Below are positions 9,397-16,443 of a stretch of DNA of 16,443 nt, in pieces (within the stretch, counting starts at the first letter, position 1; each line of letters starts with the position of its first letter). A program made the position numbers and the translations under genes. This stretch comes from Echinostoma caproni (taxonomy: Eukaryota > Platyhelminthes > Trematoda > Plagiorchiida > Echinostomatidae). The notes under the pieces were generated by a model. That model was not told the DNA's origin. It searched no databases and worked only from the letters and a program-made list of their open reading frames with translations. The stretch covers positions 1 through 16,443 of the forward strand of contig UZAN01040645.1 in assembly GCA_900618425.1 (NCBI GenBank), written 5' to 3'.

Positions 9397-9812
9397 TAAC
9401 CGGTTGGCTATTGACCACAAATCACTGTTCGGAATTGAGACATGGTGTTGTTATGGGAGCATTATGTATATTTTCCAACGGTCCACTGAACGAGTCAAGG
9501 GTGGTTATGTTCCCCACGCTTGGTATGGATAAATAAATTTGTTCACTCGACTAAGACTGTTGAACCTCCGTAGTCAACCGTTTATGACGTCACTCGTTAC
9601 CGAGTCACTAATACGATCATCAACGTATGAGTACCATGCGCACACATACAGCTGACACGCAAACTTATCACTGTGTCTAAAGGCACTTCTTTTAATCTTT
9701 TAACTGACTGATTTACCGACTAACGGACAGATAGAGTTTGTCCTCATTTTCATTGTCAATCAAGGGTGTGGCTTATGCTCTTCTGCACAGGTGTGACACA
9801 TTTGAATTTAAG

Positions 9813-10148
9813 CTAACTGCCTATTTGCACATCAGTTGGCTTGTTAGCAGTTTTTGTACAACAACTGCTGTGTGTGGGTCTGTGGTTGATCAAGGTCGCA
9901 GTCAACGTTGAATCACGAGATCGCGTTTGCTCATGTATGACAATTGACTTGACGTTTTCTTTGTCAGAAATATGGTGATCGCGGCTTTCAGCTATCACGT
10001 GGAGGTGCTGTTCCGCCTTGAAGGCAACCGATATATATTTATTGATAAAGCCGATTATATCGGTAAAACATGGTGAATCACTGGAGCATTTGCACGACAA
10101 AAAGATTTTAATTGCATTCCAAAACCGAGATCGACCAAAACTTTCCAT
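9813..10148 (-). CDS. Unrecognised 111-codon open frame
   Basis: It begins with ATG at 10148 (weak start context) and ends at TAG 9813-9815. The N-terminal third has several cysteines (LSCKCSSDSPC); the C-terminal half is polar (ISDKENVKSIVIHEQTRSRD). There is no signal peptide, domain or splice evidence, and no neighbouring gene to give context. It may be a chance frame. Confidence 0.2.
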   Translation of the reverse strand: MESFGRSRFWNAIKIFLSCKCSSDSPCFTDIIGFINKYISVAFKAEQHLHVIAESRDHHISDKENVKSIVIHEQTRSRDSTLTATLINHRPTHSSCCTKTANKPTDVQIGS

Positions 10149-10457
10149 TCAATGAAGTTCTTTGGCGTAAAATTGAACGCGAGCAATACTAGTGGACAAT
10201 AACCGAAGCGCCTATTTTGTCCGCATCATCATGAATGAGGAGTGTGTGCAGCAGCGAGAAACAGCGAAAATCGAATTGCTCTCACACAAGATATCGATCG
10301 GAAGGCTGAGGATCACGCCTCATTCTGTACTAACAATGTTTACCGTGTGTAATATGGGAAAACACAGGCACAATGCGAAAGCTTCCCATTGAATTACATC
10401 TTTGTAAAACGTTATTTAACAGTTCGAGTGAAATGAATCAACGATAATAAACGGGAA

Positions 10458-12247
10458 ATGCTGGCTAATGCCAAAGATCCTCAGCAAGTGTTTGTCTCAT
10501 GTACAGTAAGTTTTATGTTTTCATTTTTACAAATGTTTGACACGGCAAGCTTAGTCAAACAATTCGCATCTACAGCCGTTTTGGATTTTCCGTAAATCGA
10601 CCATGGAAAGTGTTAATGGAACGTTTTTGTTTACAGTTTTAAAGTTTAAGCTGGCAAGTGCGGCTGAACACGTTATTCCTAAATACAACTATAAACTACC
10701 GTTTTTTCATCACACAATCACAGGAGACAATCAACCTTTTTTCCAAGGTGCTCACTTTAAATCTGACAATCCGACGCCATTCCATTGGACTGTTTACATT
10801 CACTCCGAGCAGTTGTGTACAAAATAGTGTGTTTAGATACCCCCAAAACAATCTCAAAACCCTTACTTGTAATTACAATCAAAACACATGGGATGCAACA
10901 GACATTTTCCATTCTATCTGATTTCATATTGATTCTAAATTGGCTGACGCCAGACCAGTTTGACCTCGTGTTATAAAATGTTTTCATTTAGTCTCTGTAA
11001 TACATTTAGGAAACACTGCGTTCAATCAGTGGGGTTAGATTGAGAATTTTGTTGTTTAAATATATTGTAAGTGCATACCAATCTATAAACAAACGTCTAG
11101 TACCTACAAGAATTACCAATAATAAAAATCATTTTAACCAAACTTAATATTGTACACCTTCAAAGGTCCCCGAGTCAATAGTACCAACTTACAACTACCA
11201 ACGCAAAACCGGTTGTGGTTCTATCGGTTCACCGCAAGTACGTGCTTCATATTGCAAACAAGATATCTTTAAAACTAGATGCATAGTTGTTCCGAAGATA
11301 GCCAGATTAATTGCGGAATTTTGATACCCTTGTGAAGCTGTTGGGGACGCTCCGCTCTACCCTCAAGGAACAAATCACTTCGCCAATTTACTCTTCGGCA
11401 TTTATTCAACCGGATTAGCTAATCGTTGAAAAGGTTTTCATTCTATCCAACTAACAAAGAACTAATGAAAATGATTTCAATTTTTTCAATGTAAAATAGC
11501 AAATGTTGACAATTGAAAACCCTTCATAGGAAAGTGTTGTTCACGTTTTTGTTGACAAACACCTGCCGAGTCTGATATCGTTCTATCTATTGGTGGCTAC
11601 ATGGAATTCCCTGGCCAATATGACTTTGCCCCTCCAGCCGATTGATGAACGCGTGTAAAATACGGTCCAAAAACAATTTTGCCTAGATTATCAAAACTAT
11701 AAGTGCACTATATTTAAACCATCATGTAAATGGATTGCGGATTCCTTTGTCATTATTCATTCAGATCTCTTGAATTTTTATTTTTATGATTTGGAATTAA
11801 TCTATACAGGTGAAACTGTATAAAGCATTTAATCCTTTTAAGTTAGATCAAGTGACCGATCCTCGTTAGGGGAATTCCTATGATAATTTGCATTCTAAAT
11901 GTGAGAACCGCGCGCAGTGCAACGTGGCTATCCAACCAGCTATCCACCGCTGGGTTTTGTTAGTCTTATGGGTATCTCAGTAGAAGGAGCAATCAACTGA
12001 AGTCATTTCCCTACCATTACGGTTTCAAGCAGGAACAGATGCACTCGCAGTCTTGTAGTTTCCTTTGGATTTCAAAGTGCAATGCACACAAATAAATGGA
12101 AGGCAAACATTTATTCTGTCAGGGTGTTGGAGTTCAATATAAGTACCTGCAGACAAACAAACCTGGAGTGTTCTCTACCTAAACGGTGCACCAAACCCCG
12201 AGGAAGACAGAAGGATTCAACTTCTATTAGATGAAAGCGGCATTTAG
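10458..12247 (+). CDS. Putative multi-exon gene, model 2 (function unknown)
   Basis: Five segments join in phase: 10458-10505, 10576-10591 (a 16-base micro-exon), 10637-10747, 11166-11237 and 12153-12247. The first starts at ATG (MLANAKDPQQVFVSCT) and ends on a perfect GTAAGT donor. The third follows acceptor tttttgtttacag and reads KLASAAEHVIPKYNYKLPFF. The fourth ends on GTACGT. The last reads WSVLYLNGAPNPEEDRRIQL and stops at TAG 12245-12247. The total is about 113 codons with no recognised domain. The third segment also stays open to TAA at 10825-10827, with AATAAA at 11121-11126, giving an alternative shorter end. The donor at 10747 (GTGCTC) is weak, and the 915-base last intron leaves room for other exons. 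Confidence 0.25.
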
Positions 12248-12463
12248 CGAGGCAACGCAAGGGGCAAACCTAATATTTGTGTCAACCTAAAGACTTCTTG
12301 AATTCTTTCATTCTGTGACTAATGCATAGTCACGGTAGTCACATGACTGAATAATAACTATTGTAAGGAGGACAGTACAATTTCACAGCCTTTGATGGCA
12401 TAATCTCGTTTTAGTTCTAGGGACTAGGAGCATCAGGAATAACTGAACTGTGCTTGCTTTTTA

Positions 12464-12729
12464 ATGTCTGCTTTTGAGCTGTGGTCCAACGATATGTTCA
12501 TCTCAATGAATACAGTTAGTATCAAGCGGCCCACGTTCGTCCACTTCCGCCAGTGGCATAAGCGTTCGTCCATTTGCATGTTGTAAGTGAGAATTTAACA
12601 TGATCCGGTTCAATAAAGCTGATCTATACCTTTTCTCATTTTAGGCCACTGGAAAGCCTTCAACTGTTTTCGACCTTGTTCCCAAATGACTTTTACCTGC
12701 CCGTGTTGTTTGTTCTCCGGTTAGACTAA
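12464..12729 (+). CDS. Putative two-exon gene, model 3 (function unknown)
   Basis: The first segment, 12464-12582, starts at ATG, stays open for 39 codons (including RPTFVHFRQWHKRSSICM) and ends on the near-perfect donor gtaagtgag. A 62-base intron ends in the strong acceptor ctataccttttctcattttag. The second segment, 12645-12729, joins in phase, reads PLESLQLFSTLFPNDFYLPV and stops at TAA 12727-12729. Alternatively the first segment is internal, entered at 12480 after the pyrimidine-rich tract ending cttttgag. No family recognised. Both splice sites of this intron are among the best in the window. Confidence 0.3.
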
Positions 12730-12966
12730 GCCTCCATGCACCACGTGACCTAAATGTCATTTAACTTTAATAATTTCCTTTTGAGTTAAACCAACATCGC
12801 GCACCAGTAGATTTCACAAACCAAACGGTTATAACTTTAAAAGGCTTGCCGTAGCCAAAGGTCATTCCAGAGTCTCATTCGCTAGTTGCACTGCAAGTTC
12901 ATTCCAGAAGTAAAATCAAACTTGACAAGAAAAACAATTTTACCCAAAGAAACCTAACATGTTGAT

Positions 12967-13059
12967 AACTCTGATTTGTGAACTGCCGACTGGTACGACC
13001 GATATAGCTGGCTCCACAGGAGCTATATCGGTCGTACCAGCCGACAACTCTGATTTGTG
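12967..13059. repeat. 20-base perfect hairpin within 14-base direct repeats
   Basis: Arms 12990-13009 (ctggtacgaccgatatagct) and 13021-13040 are exact reverse complements around an 11-base loop. The unit is bracketed by identical direct repeats aactctgatttgtg at 12967-12980 and 13046-13059. The direct repeats resemble target-site duplications or the footprint of template switching. Confidence 0.95.
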
Positions 13060-13343
13060 CCTAGGGATTTCCAGGAATGTTTAGGGTACTCATTCTGGTC
13101 ATCACAGTCAGAAATGAACTGAATCACAGTGTTTGCTTCAGCAAGGTGTGTAGAGAAACTGAGGAACGTATGTGGTTTCTTTACTACACTGAGCTCCTTG
13201 CTATGTTTCAAGGGAAATATGTAGGCTCCTCAGTTTCTCTACACGCCTTGCCGAAGCAAACACATCGTGATTCAGTTCGCTTCTAACTGTGTGGACCTGA
13301 ATTTGTACCCTAAACATTACAGGGAATCTTTACAAACAAATCG
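13051..13343. repeat. Long imperfect inverted repeat (fold-back)
   Basis: The left arm, about 13051-13165, and the right arm, about 13227-13343, are reverse complements with substitutions and small gaps. They are most alike near the loop, where tagagaaactgagga is exact. The loop is about 61 bases (13166-13226). RNA from either strand would form a long hairpin. It could be an inverted duplication of one older sequence or a fold-back mobile element; I see no transposase. Only the left arm, read on the minus strand, keeps an open frame. Confidence 0.85.
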
Positions 13344-13443
13344 GATTTATCCAAAACCTTGCGCAGACATACATTAAAACCTAATCTTGTTTTTTGGGTT
13401 TTAGTGATTAGCAAATACTAGGTAGTTTTATATGATAGGTTAG

Positions 13444-13797
13444 TGAGAAGACTAGGAATTACAATGAGATTCGTACAAGCGTACGGCTCTTGGTAACGTA
13501 CACTGTTCCCGTTGAGTTACTAGGATCACATCCTATTTGGTTGCCAGTTTCGATTATAAAGAAAGGAATACAACAGTTTCATGGTCGAATGATTACCACG
13601 GTCAGTTTTCCCTGAAGGCATCCATGCGTAGATCCGAACTAGACCGTGGCTACAAATATTACCACATCTCGGCAGGTTAAGCCACGTTTGCACAGAAGAA
13701 TTGACTATCCCTAACGATAGACCAGTTTTCAGTTACAAATGCGACCATCATGAAGTCAAAACGCAGCGAAGAGAGGAAGCTAAACTTACGGGAATGA
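13444..13797 (+). CDS. Putative exons, model 4 (function unknown)
   Basis: Three segments join in phase: 13444-13492, 13548-13675 and 13733-13797. They are separated by introns of 55 and 57 bases with acceptors ctatttggttgccag and gaccagttttcag. The middle one is open for 43 codons (including NTTVSWSNDYHGQFSLKASM) and would otherwise stop at TAA 13678-13680. The last reads TNATIMKSKRSEERKLNLRE and stops at TGA. There is no recognised domain. Donors gtaacg and gttaag are mediocre. The middle segment contains a 34-base match to the SINE head at 4290, which suggests either exonised repeat or a chance frame. Confidence 0.22.
13619..13652 (+). repeat. Fragment of the tRNA-derived SINE head
   Basis: The plus strand here aligns with the T-arm and 3' acceptor part of SINE copy 2 over 34 bases with about seven differences, mostly transitions. 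The shared blocks are tccatgcgt and gaccgtggcta. The B box is eroded (GATCCGAACTA). Confidence 0.55.
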
Positions 13798-14896
13798 TCA
13801 TACAGTAATAACAGCCTTAAGATCCCTATCTGACTGAATTTGAAATCATTCAGCCGAAATGATATACCCTTTTTCGTTTTACATAACCTGAAGGATGTCC
13901 CCCAAATGGGTTCGCCAAACTTTGGATAATTGTAGCGGAGAAAATGAAGCGTCGTTTCATATTGATTTTTGGAGTTTAGTACCCAATCGATTTCATCTAT
14001 ACAATCCGGTTATGTGAAACAATTGAAATTTTATGCGAAGAGGATGTTTGAGGACTGAACAATCGTAGTCATAATCATTCATCAAATACCACTAAGTACT
14101 ATCTACTTTGATTTCAACAAAAACAAAACAAATTTAAAAAAACAATCGGGCTATTTTTACTTCAGTATTTTCACGGTCAACATCATGTCTATTTGGATCA
14201 AGATCGATAAAAGACAAGCACGATTCCCGGGTTGATCCGAATTGTCTGAAACGTTATGCATTTTCTCCACAGTAAATGTGAGCAGTGTATGCCAAGTGGT
14301 TTGATGTTCATATTTACAAATGTGTCCACATAACTTGCAAGTCAATTGATAGAATTATTGTCGGAAAAAACTAAATTCAGTTGTTTCCCAGTGCATGTTA
14401 GCTCTGTGCAAAGTTCTGGAGTTCTGGAGTTATTTGTATAATATAAGAACAGTCTAGCACTTTGATCTGCTCCGACGTGGACTGACGGTCATGTAGGAGT
14501 TGATGTCAATTTTGTATAAAAGTCATTTACATGACGTGAACATTTTGCGCACAATTTGTTTAATGGATCCTAAGCATCTACTGCACACATATTTGAATTT
14601 TTGCCTTTCCCATGCTAGTAGATCCAAATACGGTTGTGTTATCTTAGGCGAAAAACATAAATCCTAACTCTGCGACCCCCTCCTTGGCATGGTTACCAAA
14701 CCAAAACAGGTTTTCGCGAAGTTTGAAGACATTTTCTCTGTACACCTTTGACTGAATTGAAGGTTTATGCTCAAATAAGTTACAATTTGAACAAACAAAT
14801 TTCACGCGAGAACGATTTATTTCCAGAGCTGCAGCTGAGCTGGTGCTTACTTCAAAATACAAAGCAGATTATATATCACAGGTGTTGATAATCTAA
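13798..14896. other. No gene supported
   Basis: This AT-rich stretch has only short open frames. The two longer minus-strand frames (14157-14345 and 14644-14862) have weak or no start codons and no convincing splice context. Confidence 0.4.
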
Positions 14897-15662
14897 TATG
14901 TTATCAATTCACTCTTCCGCCTACGTGGTTATAAGGGCAATGCCAGACTGATGTGGACCTCCTTTTGCTGTCAAAAAAGGAGCTTTCGGCGCTTGATTGC
15001 TATGGCGTTCACAAATCTCAGCAGCCATCCATTTCAGGTGGCGTAAACAACCCGAAAAAGAAGTTCTGCGGTCTTAATGGGTTGTATGTTTGTGTAGCCC
15101 TCAATCTGATTCGTTCGCTTTCGACCAATGGTGGAATATGTTCTGTCACTCAGGCGCACAGCTGTCCACGTAGGTGACTCTGGAACCATATAAAAAATCA
15201 TAGAATACGTGCAGTTTGGCGGACAGAGGGAGTGGTGATTTCATCAAGTTGGCCTACATCGTCACCTCTGAACGGCAGTTGAATGAAGGCGTTGTATTTT
15301 GGTGGTGTCATCCTCGAGGTCTTGGGTTCGGCTTTTACATTTTACCTCTTTTTAAACCACGCTAGGTAACCATTGGGCTTTAGAGTTTCCCTGAGTCGAA
15401 TTAGCTCACTCTACACCTTATACGGAGTACACAACCTCCGAGCTCGATCAAACAGGGTACGCACGAGACATCGTTTGTACTGGATTGGAGCAAAACTCCC
15501 AAATTGCATAAACTGGCCGGTCCACGAGGATTTTCGATGCACGGACCTCCAGATAGTTCCGTCTGATCTTCGCCCAATAACAATATTTAGAAATGGGAGT
15601 TTGTTTGTTTGCACAGTTTCCATAGTAAATTGGATGTCCTTATGAAGTGAATTCAATTAATC
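14897..15662 (-). pseudogene. Penelope-like element 3' part, copy B (RT end plus GIY-YIG remnant)
   Basis: Read on the minus strand, this begins at LNSLHKDIQFT and continues LPFLNI, SVHRKSSWTGQFMQFGSF and YKRCLVRTLFDRARR. This is the region after the catalytic core of PLE reverse transcriptases. After a TAG at 15411-15413 the same frame continues LRETLKPNGYLAWF and KYNAFIQLPFRGDD. It then jumps to QLCA-stop-VTEHIPPLVE, so the GIY-YIG core is deleted. A second deletion follows LRATQT. The end (LAIP-type tail, here SLALPL) matches copy A. There are at least four in-frame stops before the second deletion. The catalytic YADD-type core is absent because the fragment is cut at 15662, where CR1-like sequence begins. 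Confidence 0.88.
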
Positions 15663-15797
15663 TAACTTGTATTTGTATTTCTATAATTTGTGGAAGCATA
15701 TATGCCTACATTTCAGTTAAAAATGGGCGCTATTTGTCACAAAGAGTGAAATAGTAATATTAAAAACGAAAGGTGAAGAATGTCGGTGACATATGTT
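15663..15797 (-). other. Probable 3' UTR of the CR1-like element
   Basis: This AT-rich stretch lies between the CR1-like stop codon and the PLE break. On the minus strand it ends in the short repeat AAATACAAATACAA, the kind of low-complexity end often left by non-LTR elements. The assignment is by position only. Confidence 0.4.
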
Positions 15798-16443
15798 TCA
15801 TGTACAAAACTTTTGACGTAGTTCATTCGAGACCTGTTCCTTTTTGGTAAGTAATCGGGTAAAGTAGGGTACAGTGGAATTCTTATAAATGGTAATCCGA
15901 GAGGGTAGCTGTCGAAATGAGGAGCATGCGGATGGATGGGAACGACAAGACGGTAGATCAAGGTGAATTGGATGAAGAGGATCATCTGGAATCTTTGGAG
16001 CAAATTTAAAAGAAGAGTTGATGTGACCATCAATGAGTTCCGTGATCAATAAATCGATTGGGATTAATGATGCACGACTGAGTCCCACCAAACCATGGCG
16101 AATTGTTTCGAAGTCTGGTTTTAAAAGATCGGCAAACACTACAGGAGAGCAATAAATTAGAATGGGTAAAACTCATTGATGAACGAAAGATGACAGGACT
16201 GACTGTGGTGTTCGGAATTGCCTGAGTTTACGTAACTAAAAAAATAGGCGTCTCAGTTTTCCCATACGGTTGTAGATATGCGTAGACCAAGAAAGGCTAC
16301 CATCGATGGTGATACCCAGGTACTTGACTCAGATCATTCTGGATACAGGTTAACCGTTACGAGTGGCAGAGTTCGTTGTTAATGACGAGCGGGAAGGACT
16401 GAAAATGCACTCTGCGCACTTAGATATTTTAAGACTGAGACCA
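15798..16443 (-). pseudogene. CR1/SR1-like non-LTR retrotransposon, RT C-terminal part
   Basis: A single minus-strand frame runs from the window edge at 16443 to the stop at 15798. It shows the hallmarks of the reverse transcriptase end of CR1/Jockey-group elements: ISKCAECIFS, then VKYLGITIDGSLSWSTHI, then VLPILIYCSPVVF and near the end LPSRITIYKNSTVPYF. Four premature stops interrupt it: TAA 16350-16352, TGA 16329-16331, TAG 16236-16238 and TGA 16173-16175. There is no frameshift, so it decayed by substitution. The catalytic core would lie beyond the window. From 15797 down to about 15663 is probably its AT-rich 3' UTR. Confidence 0.88.

Noticed and set aside
11890..11965. tRNA-like A-box on the minus strand (TAGCTGGTTGG)
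   Set aside because: The candidate B box is poor, the A box is one base short of consensus, and no second copy was seen.
14644..14862. 72-codon minus-strand open frame
   Set aside because: It has no initiating ATG and no splice evidence, and it lies next to repeat-derived sequence.
1..16443. CRISPR arrays, bacterial operons, rRNA or a viral gene
   Set aside because: No regularly spaced short repeats, no clustered long frames, no ribosomal RNA signature and no viral proteins were seen; the content is eukaryotic nuclear DNA with retroelements.

Overview
This window looks like nuclear DNA of a multicellular eukaryote, most probably a flatworm and more likely a digenean fluke. It is AT-rich and has no long open reading frames, operons or ribosome binding sites. 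It carries GT-AG splice-site pairs, tRNA-derived SINE-like repeats, and decayed retroelements of two kinds common in trematodes: Penelope-like elements (PLEs) and a CR1/SR1-like non-LTR element. The fluke assignment is inference from repeat style; no single-copy gene was recognised. Three isolated N bases (4058, 4955, 6177) show that this is a gapped draft assembly.

Layout. From 313 to 8207 the plus strand holds a chain of about fifteen short putative exons with consistent reading phase (model 1, function unknown). Its largest intron, 3859-6318, contains three copies of one SINE-like family (3966-4594), an exact 353-base duplication around the N at 4955 that looks like an assembly artefact, and the antisense 3' end of a PLE (5315-5690). 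From 8208 to 10457 I see mostly non-coding DNA with a tRNA-like SINE head (8888-8960). Three weaker plus-strand exon models follow: model 2 (10458-12247), model 3 (12464-12729) and model 4 (13444-13797). Between models 3 and 4 lies a complex fold-back locus, 12967-13343: a perfect 20-base hairpin bracketed by 14-base direct repeats, followed by a long imperfect inverted repeat with arms of about 115 bases. The right end (14897-16443) is retroelement debris on the minus strand: a second PLE 3' fragment directly abutting the 3' end of a CR1-like reverse transcriptase.

Confidence. The retroelement fragments, SINE copies, exact duplication and inverted repeats are read directly from the sequence and are strong. 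The exon models rest only on splice motifs, open frames and phase agreement. In AT-rich DNA such chains can arise partly by chance, so they are predictions for RNA-seq or homology testing, not established genes. No element or gene here appears intact enough to make a retroelement protein.
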